Below, in pieces: positions 1 through 8,869 of a stretch of DNA of 64,000 nt (its first letter is position 1; each line of letters opens with the position of its first letter). Under the pieces are notes generated by a model, which was given only the letters and a program-made list of their open reading frames with translations, was not told the DNA's origin and did not search any database. Where the stretch lies: contig NC_036456.1 of the NCBI RefSeq assembly GCF_002775205.1, positions 4,603,463 to 4,667,462 on the forward strand. The letters run 5' to 3'. The stretch is from Xiphophorus maculatus. Its lineage: Eukaryota > Chordata > Actinopteri > Cyprinodontiformes > Poeciliidae. Position numbers and translations under genes: made by a program.

Positions 1-970
1 CCAGTCAGGACGGCTTTCACCAGCAACACCGTCCAGCTGCCCGGCACGAAGACATGGACAAACAACCGGGGGACGCGAGACAGACGGACGATACTGACTA
101 AATAATTGATTGCAATAAGAGTCTGGCTGAAATATTTTTGAAATAATAGAGAAATATGTAATAAAAAAAAGAATAACAACCAGACTTAATCATAAAATGA
201 TAAATCTACACAGTGGTCAACAAACAACCAAGACAGAAGCTACAAACCCTTAAATCATTGCATCGTTACATATTTTTTGTGGATTCATTCAAACTAAGAT
301 GTGAAAATACATTCCTCTCATGAGGCGAGATGAGACATGATGGTGGGTTTGGAAGAACAAGGCAGGAAATTAGCTACATTTGGAGGAAATTAGAAATCTG
401 CTCACATGAATAGAATTATGGTTTCACAGATCATACAGTGTGTTTTTCACACAGCCTGTTATGTGCATGTGTGTGTGTATAAATATAAAGTTAGGTGGAA
501 ATTTTGGTATTTAATGACGTGATCAAAACCGCAGAGCATTCTGGGGGATGTAGGCAGAGGAAAGGCTTTAGCCACTCAACCTCTCACAGCTGGCTAAGAA
601 AGGTGGGTGGCATCAAGTAACTTGCTTGCTCTTTGGTTACCTAGCAACAACCTGCTGAGTAACTTGAGAGCAGCTGGTTCGGGTTTCGGCCCCGTCACTC
701 CTTACTGCTTAAAAATACTAAACTACTGAACGGAGTGAAAACTGTGGGTGAAACAGAAAGTTTTAGAGTTTTTATGATATTTAAAATAATAAACAAAAAA
801 ACAATAATCATTGATATCAACTGACATGAAACGCTTACATTGTGATGTAAGCCATATTGTCCAGACCTAAAAAACAAAACAAAAACATAAATAAAAAAGG
901 AAAGAAGTTGATGGGTATTAAAAGAAAGGAAAGAAGGAAGAAAAAAAGGGAATAACAAACAAGAACGGCT
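1..970. other. Region downstream of ccdc96; possible coding tail at 1-101
   Basis: The first 101 bases are richer in GC than what follows and stay open in more than one plus frame (stops at 93-95, 99-101 and 103-105), so they could be the C-terminal tail of a gene entering from the left. By human gene order the expected neighbour is TBC1D14 on the plus strand, but the residues seen do not let me confirm it. From about 105 to 970 the DNA is AT-rich and I see no gene. A TTTAAT at 510-515 reads ATTAAA on the minus strand and could be the ccdc96 poly(A) signal, roughly 460 bases after its stop codon. Confidence 0.3.
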
Positions 971-1312
971 CTAAGGGTCTAAGCCCTGAAATGACTGTGG
1001 TTTGCCCCTTCCCTCCCCACTCCTGGGGGTGACCTCAGCCTTCCTGAGCCTCAGCTCCTCCAGATGTTTCTCTAAAAGCTGTGAGGCGTCCAGCGTCTGC
1101 TCCAGGTCCAGCAGCAGGTCTCTGTCCCCCAGCAGCCCGCGGCGCAGGTTCAGCCTGCCGTTGGCTCGCTGCAGGCGGTTCCGCTCCAGCCTGGTTTGGA
1201 TCAGGACGTCCCTCTTCTCCGCCACCAGGACCTCCACCTCGGCCAGCTGCTGCCGCTTGGCCCGGACCTCCGCCTGGCTCCAGAGCAGCTTCTCCCTGAT
1301 GTTTGACAGGAC
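971..1312 (-). CDS. ccdc96: ccdc96 exon 3 (C-terminal)
   Basis: The exon begins V-L-S-N-I-R-E-K after the acceptor CCCGTCAG and encodes 113 residues plus a stop at 973-971. It matches the C-terminal coiled coil of the CCDC113/CCDC96 family and ends in a short non-helical tail containing RSGEGRGKPQSF. The intron before it (1313-1384) is only 72 bp, short but normal for teleosts. Confidence 0.85.
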   Translation of the reverse strand, partial: VLSNIREKLLWSQAEVRAKRQQLAEVEVLVAEKRDVLIQTRLERNRLQRANGRLNLRRGLLGDRDLLLDLEQTLDASQLLEKHLEELRLRKAEVTPRSGEGRGKPQSFQGLDP

Positions 1313-4300
1313 CTGACGGGCGCAGCGGGTCAGCGCTGGTTAAGCGGGTAACGCTGCGACACGCTGTCGGACCAGTCAGCTCACCTCCAGGCTGCTGCAG
1401 ATCCTCCTCTGCAGCTTTCGGGATTCTTCTCTCTCCCTTCCCGCCTCCTCCTTCCTCTCCAGCATGCTGGCCTGCAGCCGCTCCGACTGGACCCGCTGGG
1501 GGTCCTGGCCACGGAGCTCCGCCTCCAGCCTCTGGACCCTGGACCTCAGCGAGAAGTGCTTCAGACGCAGCCTGGTCAGCTGGTTCTGCCGGAGCTGCTC
1601 CGCCGTCAGCACCGCCTGCACTTTGGACCGGGCCAGGTCCGTCCCCAGGCGGGGGCTCAGCGCCTCCAGCGCAGCATCCCGCTTCAGCGCCAGGAACACC
1701 TCCCACTCGGCCTCCACCTCAAAATGTCACACAAGACATTTTTACAAAATCAAACGTTTCCTTGTCGTAAAATCTGTGGTATTTTGCACATGTTTTCCCT
1801 CATGTCCTACTGATTGCATAGTGACATTTTATAGCACAATCAAATAACTATGTTACCTTCAGTTGTTATAAAAAAAATGGTGCATATGTCCAATAGGACT
1901 TCAAATAAGTTTTACTTCCTAATTTAACGCCTTAAAATTGGGTCGTTTAGCCATCAGTTTTAAACAAAACGTTAACTACATTTTTTTATACGTTGAATTT
2001 GATTTTCATCTGTAGGCCACAATCATTGAAATTACAAAACATAGAGGGTTTAAATATTTCATTCTATGTGTAATGAATCTATTTAAAACATAATTCATCA
2101 AACGAGCGACAGAATATTTTGAACCTCCCCACGAGCCATTTTTTGGAGACGCAGCTAAAAAAAGATGACGTCACATGACTGCTTGGTGTTGCGGTTTGCG
2201 CCACTAGATGGCAGCAGATCCTACACATTCAGATGTCAACAAAAAAATTTGGTCCGTTTCTGAACAACACTTGGAAGTTGCGTCTGTTCAAACTCTAGAG
2301 TGAGACTCCATCGTGACTGAAGCGCATCAGAATACAAGAAAAAAAAAAACGGAGATATTCTACAAGAAAAATATTTTTTTTCTGACAAATAAAAATGAGA
2401 GTATGGGAACTGATGCTCTCACAAGTATAACGTGTGCTAAAAACACTCAGATCTATATGTCAGTATGGTTATATGGGCTGTTAACTTTCTCTCTGTTCTG
2501 TCTCCATTTTAAACATTTAGTGGAATACCCTGTTCTTTATGTTCTCTCCTCCTCTTTCTGCTGTCTTTCCTTCTCTCCTCTGTTCTACCTTCTGTTCTCA
2601 TTTCCTTCCTGCCAGGATCACAAAAAAAAAAAAATCAACACATAACAGCCACATTAAGCTAGTTATGTTCATATTCTTATGCAAACTTCACAACAGACAA
2701 GAAAAAAATCATTCTAACTTATTAGACATGCATGTTCAAAACCTTGAACTCGCCTGTGCAATAAAGGCACTTTCTGAACATATTGGCCCATCCGCCACAG
2801 GTTCATATCTAAAAGAGCTGCTGGTTTTCATTAAAGTCTTCAGAGCGAGAGCTGCAGGGAAACGGCGACAATGGCCACCTTCATAGCTGCCGCCGCCTCC
2901 TCTGCCTCTCTGGCAGAGATAAACCTGCACCTGCTCAAGAACCACCGGGCTCTTCTAATCAGAGGGACCCAGAAACGCCAGAAGTTCTGGCGAAGACGTG
3001 CAAAAAGTCGTCAGTACTTCAGCGCTAATTGGCGTTCGAGGCCTTTCAGCTCGTCATTGCCAGGGGTGCCTATAAATGTACATACTTAGACAGCTTCGAG
3101 TGAAAAACACCTAAAACACTGAAGATCTCCGTTTCCAGGCGGCAGAGACAATATTCCACAGCAACACGTCCTGGATGGCACCGTCAGTTGTTAGCCAGCA
3201 CTGGCAGTCCAAAAACAAGAATAAAACAGACATCCAACAGACTTTTAAAAGGGTCTAAGTGAAATACAAATGACAGAAGAGCATGTCAACTGATAACTAA
3301 TCAAAAGCAATGGAGGAAAAAAGAATAAAGAAAAATCCTAAGACAGCCAAGAAGTCCGAGACCGTCGCTCTGCCAAGTTTAAATGGTATGTTTTGTAATT
3401 TCCTGAAATGCACTTTTGCACTACATGTAACAGGATGAACACTTTCCAAAAATGGTACTTTGGTCTCATCAGTTTAGGGAACTTTGTCCAAAAAGTTTTT
3501 TTGTTTTGTTTTGTTGAGGAATGTGACAGCAGCATTCAGTCAGAGGCCTCTTCAGGTTTGTTGAGAAACTGTCTGCTGCCAAAATAATCAGAACAAGAAT
3601 TCATTTCACTGTCACTGTGCAAGAAAGCACAACAATAAAAAAAAGAAAGAAATTGGGAAATAGTGCAAATAAATGCATTTCAACAAATATAAAAAATATA
3701 TATAATAGAAAAACAGAAACAACCAGGATACGAAGGAATAAATAAATAAATGATGTTCAGCATTTGGATGAATTTGCAGTGTTCAAAAAGCTCCTTCCTC
3801 TGTGTTTTTTTTTTCTGGTCAGCAGTGGTGCTGGCCTATAGAAACGCTCCAATAAATACAATTACTGCCACAGTTTGTTGCTTTTTAATAACTTTTGGCC
3901 TACTTTGTGTTGCCAGGCGGATGATTTCTTGACTCCATCTGTCTGTAATCAAACCTGGATGGAAATGAACTTTACTTTCAAGTTGTGGTTAAACAGTGAA
4001 CTCGTCGACGACTTTTTCCCCCCCACACACAGACACCAACCTTGCCCAGCTTGTCGCGGGCCTGTGCCCTGAGCTCCTCTGCCTGCCGCCGGGCCGCCAG
4101 TGCAGCAGCGCCGAGCTGCTGCTTCAGCTCAGACAGGACCCGGACTGACCGCTCGTACTCCCGTCGCTGCTCCTCCTCCGGCCTGCCTCTCCCCAGCTGG
4201 CCCCCATCAATGGCTGTGTTGTGGAAGCATTGCGCCAGTTTCGTCTGCAGCTGCCTGTTTAGTTTGCGGGCCTCGTCTCTCTGTGTGCCCAAGTCTTGGA

Positions 4301-4760
4301 GGGAGTCTACGCGCTGGACTGTTTTGTCGTCTGTGCCTTCAGCGGCAGTAGTAGGACTCTCTGCCTTTGGGGTGTCGAGGTTTAACCCCGAATATCGGCC
4401 ACTGTCGCCTCTGTCAGTCTCAAAAATAACACTCTGACTGTGTGACACCTCGCGCTCAGAGTTGGTTTTGAGAGCCCGTGCGGGTTCTGGCCCACAGGTG
4501 GCTGGTTCTTCAACACAGGGTTCTGTTTTGACGTCCCTGCTGCTAGAAAGTTCTTCGTCGTGATCTGAGAATACTATTTTATCAAACTCCTTCTTCTCCT
4601 CGTTCTTTTTCTCCATTTTAAATTCGCCGAAGAATTGTTTCATTTGCCTAAAACTAATAGGCTCCTGCAGTTCCGCAGTCGGCGACGCTTTTCGTTTAGT
4701 TCGCGTCGTCCTGGAAACTGAGTCCAGTAGCCAATCGGAGGCGTTCCGGCGCTTTCCCAT
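971..4760 (-). CDS. ccdc96: Cilia and flagella associated protein 184 (coiled-coil domain containing 96), three exons
   Basis: The coding sequence joins 4760-4041, 1717-1385 and 1312-971 on the minus strand, giving 464 aa. Human CCDC96 is somewhat longer (about 555 aa), mainly in its low-complexity N-terminus. The family (CFAP184) pairs with CCDC113 in motile cilia, near the base of radial spoke 3 and the nexin-dynein regulatory complex. Residues 1 to about 150 are charged and probably disordered; the rest is heptad-like coiled coil rich in L, E, K, Q and R. Family-like segments are EARKLNRQLQTKLAQCF (exon 1), EWEVFLALKRDAALEALSPR (exon 2) and EVLVAEKRDVLIQTRLERN (exon 3). All joins are phase 0. 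The ATG at 4760 is the first in frame, but its upstream context is weak (T at -3). Gene order with tada2b supports the call. Confidence 0.88.
1385..1717 (-). CDS. ccdc96: ccdc96 exon 2
   Basis: The exon is 111 codons, from V-E-A-E-W-E to ...CSSLE. The acceptor is ...ATTTTGAG just above 1717 and the donor is GTGAGC from 1384 downward. The content is the CCDC96 core, an ALKRD motif followed by a leucine/arginine-rich coiled coil. Both exon edges fall between codons. Confidence 0.85.
1815..1945 (+). mobile_element. Partial copy of the TTAAAGG MITE family
   Basis: The sequence aligns by eye with bases about 24370-24482 of the full-length copy, including the string AATTTAACGCCTT(G/A)AAATTGGGTC. 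Its outer end and right half are missing or too diverged to recognise. Confidence 0.55.
2166..2173. promoter_or_regulatory. Perfect CRE palindrome
   Basis: TGACGTCA is the full palindromic CREB/ATF site. It lies in ccdc96 intron 1, about 2.6 kb from the shared promoter and 28 bp from a CTCF-like motif. Function is inferred from the motif only. Confidence 0.3.
2201..2217 (+). promoter_or_regulatory. CTCF-like motif
   Basis: CCACTAGATGGCAGCAG fits the CTCF core (CCASYAGRKGGCRS) at every position. Occupancy cannot be judged from sequence. Confidence 0.45.
4041..4760 (-). CDS. ccdc96: ccdc96 exon 1
   Basis: The exon encodes residues 1-240. It starts MGKRRNASDWLLDSVS and passes through a K/E/D-rich segment (about residues 40-70) into the first coiled coil. 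It ends ...RDKLGK, followed by the donor GTTGGT read on the minus strand from 4040. The open frame extends four codons past the ATG only through non-ATG codons, so 4760 is the first possible start. Confidence 0.85.
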
Positions 4761-4863
4761 GAATATTAACAAGAGGAGTGTGCGAGTGGCTCCGAGCTGT
4801 GAGGCTCGTTGCGCGCATGCGCCGAGTGGAGCCTCCTACAACAAGAAGCAGCAGCCAGGCAAG
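4761..4863. promoter_or_regulatory. Bidirectional promoter between ccdc96 and tada2b
   Basis: Only 103 bp separate the two divergent ATGs, so both 5'UTRs and at least part of the core promoter must lie here or inside the first coding bases. Visible motifs are the NRF-1 palindrome GCGCATGCGC at 4813-4822 and AAGATGGCGG at 4861-4870, a YY1-type site overlapping the tada2b ATG. A CCAAT box (CCAATCGG, about 4731) falls within ccdc96 codons. There is no TATA box. This is the usual make-up of a housekeeping CpG promoter. Confidence 0.7.
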
Positions 4864-5133
4864 ATGGCGGACCTGGGAAAGAAGTACTGCGTTAACTGCC
4901 TCGCAGACGTTACCAACCTGCGGCTCCGCTGCACCGACTGCCCAGATATCGAGCTGTGCCCGGAGTGCTTCTCGGCGGGCGCCGAAATCGGCAACCATCG
5001 CAGATGGCACGGCTACCAGCAGGTCGACGGCGGGCTGTTCTCACTGTGGGGTCCAGAGGCAGAGGGAGGATGGACTAGCAGGGAAGAGCAGTCGCTGCTC
5101 GATGCCATCGAGCAGTACGGCTTTGGAAACTGG
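4864..5133 (+). CDS. tada2b: tada2b exon 1
   Basis: The exon holds exactly 90 codons, covering the whole ZZ finger and the first SANT helices. It ends ...GFGNW, followed by the donor GTACAT. The frame runs a few codons into the intron before stopping at TAA, so the splice site is needed to continue the protein. Confidence 0.95.
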
Positions 5134-6813
5134 GTACATCACTTTGTTATCGTTTAATAACATAAGTTTGGGTTTTAATAGAATAGAAACGCGACCAGGC
5201 AGCAGCTAAAGGCACGAGAGCAACACCGCCGCCGGTTTTAGCGGCGACATGTGTCAACTTTTAAGTAAACATAGGCTGTTGTTAAACTTTACGAAACCTT
5301 AACAATGTTATAGAGAATTAAAAGAACAGACAGAATTGGAAATACTTCATTGGTAATGTTTTACCTCATTTTAAAAGTTTGCCAGTGTTCTGATTCCGGC
5401 CTTTATAGACTTTGGAGATAATCTCACGGTTTTTAGAACAGTTAGATATTTGCTTAGCAAATGAATTATGTTTATTTGACCAATCAGCATTTACAGTTAA
5501 TTCTCACCATCTTCCCTGTCCCTGCTTTCTAAATACCACCACCATGTTTCAGTAGAAGGATGGTGTGTATACGGTTACATAAACAGTGTCAGTTTTCCTC
5601 CCTACATAGTATTGTGAAGCAGGTAGCTTATTAATGTGTAAATATTTTTCTGATTGAATACTGATTTGTCAATTTTAGCCTGATATGACCACATAGAGTC
5701 CCACAGTGAGCTGAAGCATGAATTTAAATAGGCTGCTGCTTTGGTCGGATCACTCTGATGTAAAATCTGCATTACTTTATTCAGTCAAACCTGACTTTGA
5801 TTTCCCTTTATAGATTTTAGATTTCTTATTGTAGTGAGTAGCACTTTCTTTATGCCAAACAAAAACGTGATTGTAATGTGTTTGGCATTTTGACAATCTT
5901 ACACGGTCATGTATTGGAAGCTGCAAACGATGGAAGCCCGATTGGATCAGACACTATCACATATTTGTAAGAAAGGGGAAAAAAATAGAATAGAAAAGAA
6001 TACGCTTCACAAATTGGAAGCCGGATTTGATCCATTTAAGTGTAAAATAAATAAGTTCAAGGTGGATCGCTTTGAATAGTTTGGAAAAAGCGAGCGCAGA
6101 TCTGTCGCCGCAGTTTTAAGATGAGAATACATCAGCCGCATGTGATGCACGTGAAAAACCTGCGCGATTTATTTGAATTATCTTTCCATTTTAATGCCTT
6201 GCTGCTGCTGAAGAAACTATTCATGAATCGGGTCTGTTGGTGTGTGTCGCTGAGGCGCAACACACAACCCGATGTGTGTTGGTTGTGGTACATGACCACA
6301 GCGACGGCGTTGTTTTTGCTTTTACTGCATTGTTTCTATTCCCAAAACGTCCTATATTGCGTTGGTAAAGAGGGGAAAAAACAACGTGATTTAACAAAAA
6401 TCTTTCAGAATGAATCGTTTAAGGGATATTAAATTATCTAATTAATGCTTTGTTTTGCACTAAGTTTGTGCTGAAATCTCATTTTATTCTTTGATATATT
6501 TGACCAACCCAGATGTCTACATTGGTGTGGGCGACGATAAAATGAATGATGATTCTGAATCCAGAATTATCATTTATGAGATGCAGCTAGTTCAGCTATA
6601 TCTATAGATCCCATAAATGATTGATTTTTTAAAAAAATGTATGTATTAAATTTCTTAATCTGGGACCTGAGTCCGGATTTTCGTACCACAAACAAGCAAA
6701 GGTGGGGTGAAAAAAATCCTTGGAATATATCTGACAATAATAACTATTTATTACTTATTTTTTAGGTAACTGTATGAAAGTGACTGTCAACACAAATACT
6801 GCTCTGGAATAAC

Positions 6814-6847
<34 letters not shown>

Positions 6848-8574
6848 AATAATGGAGAAACAATCCCGACAATACAGTGTTTTTTTTTTTTTGAACATCA
6901 ATAATTGGAATTTATTGTGACAATAAATCAAATCTATCATAATTAGAAATGTATCACAATAAATGATAAACACTATGATGCAATAAATGCGCACCCCCAT
7001 TCTGCAGCCTGTCATTATTTAGATCATCCTCTTAATAACTTTGACCAAAAACACTAAAGAATCAATACATGTTTTAAAATGTAAAAGTAATTCAAGAAAA
7101 TGCCATATTTAGCAGCTTTTAAATGTTTTCAAGCAGTATATTCATCAAATTTCCAAAAATAAACACCGCAGGTGTAAATAATCTTTTTTTATGAAGTATT
7201 TTTTGTCAATTGGTTGTAAACAATGGCCTAAAAAAATGCTTATTTTTCACCTAGCCAAATATACTACCCAATATTACGATTTGTATTATATCAACAGATA
7301 TATGAATATTTCCGTTGATGTTTTTCTTTTTGTATATGTGTGTGTTTACACAAATGTGCATCTCTCTCCTGAAGGAGGACATGGCCGCACACGTCGGACC
7401 ATCCCGAACGCCGCAGGAAGTCATGGAGCATTACGTCACCATGTACATTCACGGTAACCTCGGTAAAGCCTGCATCCCTGACAGTATTCCCAACAGAGTA
7501 ACTGACCACACTTGCCCAAGCGGGGGTCCCCTATCACCCAGCCTCACCACCCCGTTGCCCCCGTTGGACATAAGCCTGGCCGAGCAGCAGCAGCTCGGCT
7601 ACATGCCTCTGCGCGACGACTACGAAATTGAGTACGACCAGGACGCGGAGAAGCTCATCAGCGGGCTGTCGGTGAACTACGACGACGAGGACGTGGAGAT
7701 CGAACTAAAACGTGCCCACGTAGACATGTACGTGCGCAAGCTGAGGGAGAGGCAGCGGCGCAAGAACATTGCCCGTGACTACAACTTGGTGCCTGGGTTT
7801 CTTGGCAGAGACAAGAAAGACAAAGAGAAAGAGAAGCCCGGAGGGTTGCAGGTCATAGGCGGTTCTGTCCCTACGGGTGGATCGGGAGCATCCAGCGCCG
7901 CAGTCGGACCGGCCTCCACCACGACGACGGGGTCCGTCCCCATCCCGAGCACACCCAAAAGAAAGATCACCAAGGAGGAGAAAGAGCAGCGAGTGAGGCT
8001 ACGGGCGCTCTGCCAGTTCATGGCCCATCGGGAGTTTGAGGAGTTCTTCGAGAATATGCACAAGGAACGGGTGCTGAGGGCCAAGGTGCGCGAGTTGCAG
8101 CGCTACCGCCGCAACGGCATCGCGCACCTGGAGGAGTCCGCCGAGTACGAAGCCGCCCGTCACAAACGGGAGAAGCGCAAGGAAAACAAAAACGTGGTGG
8201 CCTCCAAACGCGGCGGGTCGGGAGGGGCCGGGCTCGGCTCTGGGTTGGGACTTGGCGGCGGAGGCGGCGTCACGGTGGGGATCGGGGTTGGAGGTGGGAT
8301 CAAGGAAGAGAGCAAAGACGGTGAGTTTGCCACCATCGAGAACTTGACGGGGTTTGAGTTGCTGTCGGATCGGGAGAAGGTGCTGTGCAACTCCCTCAAC
8401 CTGAGCCCAACACGCTACCTGACTGTCAAAACCATCATCATCAAAGACCACCTGCAGAAAAGGCAGGGCATCCCGGCAAAAAGCCGACTGCCCGGCTACC
8501 TGGACAAGGTTCTCAAGAAGCGCATTCTCACCTTCCTCACAGAGAGCGGCTGGATATCCAGGGACGCCTCGTAG
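4864..8574 (+). CDS. tada2b: Transcriptional adapter 2-beta (SAGA complex), two exons
   Basis: The coding sequence joins 4864-5133 and 7375-8574, giving 489 aa against 420 in human. ADA2B binds GCN5/PCAF and ADA3 in the histone acetyltransferase module of SAGA in the nucleus. Domains seen: a ZZ zinc finger at about residues 9-49 (C9, C12, C23, C26, C32, C35, H45, H49); a SANT/MYB domain at about 66-118 (GGWTSREEQ...GFGNW|EDMAAHVG); the ADA2 middle region with PLRDDYEIEYDQDAE; and a SWIRM-like C-terminus (LLSDREKVLC...LTESGWISRDAS). The extra length is mostly two low-complexity insertions, about residues 243-282 and 367-400. The intron is phase 0 and interrupts the SANT domain. The ATG lies in AAGATGGCG, as in typical YY1-type promoters. 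Confidence 0.97.
5134..7374 (+). other. tada2b intron 1 (2.2 kb)
   Basis: I see no coding exon. A (TA)n run lies at 6814-6839. A short inverted pair around 6228-6275 (CGGGTCTG...CACACAACCCG) flanks a GT/CA-rich core. The 103-codon open frame at 6121-6432 has no family features and looks like chance. Confidence 0.6.
6814..6839. repeat. (TA)n microsatellite
   Basis: The run is about 13 uninterrupted AT units inside tada2b intron 1. Confidence 0.9.
7375..8574 (+). CDS. tada2b: tada2b exon 2
   Basis: The exon holds 399 codons plus a TAG stop. The acceptor CCTGAAG is preceded by a pyrimidine-rich tract at about 7359-7370. It starts E-D-M-A-A-H-V-G, which completes the SANT domain. The frame is open upstream through the intron edge, but those residues are not part of the protein. 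Confidence 0.95.
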   Translation, partial: EDMAAHVGPSRTPQEVMEHYVTMYIHGNLGKACIPDSIPNRVTDHTCPSGGPLSPSLTTPLPPLDISLAEQQQLGYMPLRDDYEIEYDQDAEKLISGLSVNYDDEDVEIELKRAHVDMYVRKLRERQRRKNIARDYNLVPGFLGRDKKDKEKEKPGGLQVIGGSVPTGGSGASSAAVGPASTTTTGSVPIPSTPKRKITKEEKEQRVRLRALCQFMAHREFEEFFENMHKERVLRAKVRELQRYRRNGIAHLEESAEYEAARHKREKRKENKNVVASKRGGSGGAGLGSGLGLGGGGGVTVGIGVGGGIKEESKDGEFATIENLTGFELLSDREKVLCNSLNLSPTRYLTVKTIIIKDHLQKRQGIPAKSRLPGYLDKVLKKRILTFLTESGWISRDAS

Positions 8575-8719
8575 CGATCCGTCTGCGGTCGGTAATCACA
8601 AGCCGATGATGGCCGGTAGCCGACTAGCTTCACGCTGTGGAGGCTGGATGGAACTACTGCCTCTCACCGACTACTTTTTCTAGTTCTTCTTTTTTTCACC
8701 TTGCGAAAAATATAGTTTT

Positions 8720-8752
8720 TATAGTTATTATTCCACTGGAATAATAACTATA
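8720..8752. repeat. Perfect inverted repeat (hairpin) in tada2b 3'UTR
   Basis: The arm TATAGTTATTATTCCA (8720-8735) is followed by one base and its exact reverse complement (8737-8752). The 16-bp stem has no mismatch and only a 1-base spacer, and it lies 146 bases after the tada2b stop codon. It is too short for a standard pre-miRNA. Confidence 0.95.
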
Positions 8753-8863
8753 TTTTCATACAAGTTCTAGGAACAAAAGTTTAAAAAAAAAAGATACGGG
8801 GCTCAAGGATGTCCAGCACCTTTTGAGTTTACCATTGTGTGCTTCCCGCTACAATTCTTGATG

Positions 8864-8869
8864 AATAAA
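8864..8869 (+). terminator. Proximal poly(A) signal of tada2b
   Basis: A canonical AATAAA lies 290 bases after the stop codon, followed by T-rich sequence (TTATGGTATTTTGCATTTTG). Confidence 0.5.

Larger units (their letters stand above)
1718..4040 (-). other. ccdc96 intron 1 (2.3 kb)
   Basis: The intron has no recognisable coding exon of ccdc96. About 1815-1945 matches the left part of the TTAAAGG MITE copy at 24335-24934 (shared words GCACAATCAAAT, TTACCTTCAGTTG, AATTTAACGCCTT). A CRE and a CTCF-like motif sit near 2166-2217. An open frame of 72 codons with a good ATG context lies at 2871-3089 on the plus strand and is discussed in the findings. 3600-3760 is A-rich filler. Confidence 0.6.

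Noticed and set aside
1035..1706. 223-codon minus-strand frame rich in G, P and A
   Set aside because: It is a shifted reading of ccdc96 exons 2-3 that ignores the short intron; the correct frame gives a family-matching coiled coil.
7999..8451. 150-codon minus-strand frame opposite tada2b
   Set aside because: It is the antisense shadow of GC-rich tada2b codons.
8720..8752. microRNA precursor
   Set aside because: A 16-bp stem with a 1-base spacer is too short and tight for Drosha/Dicer processing.
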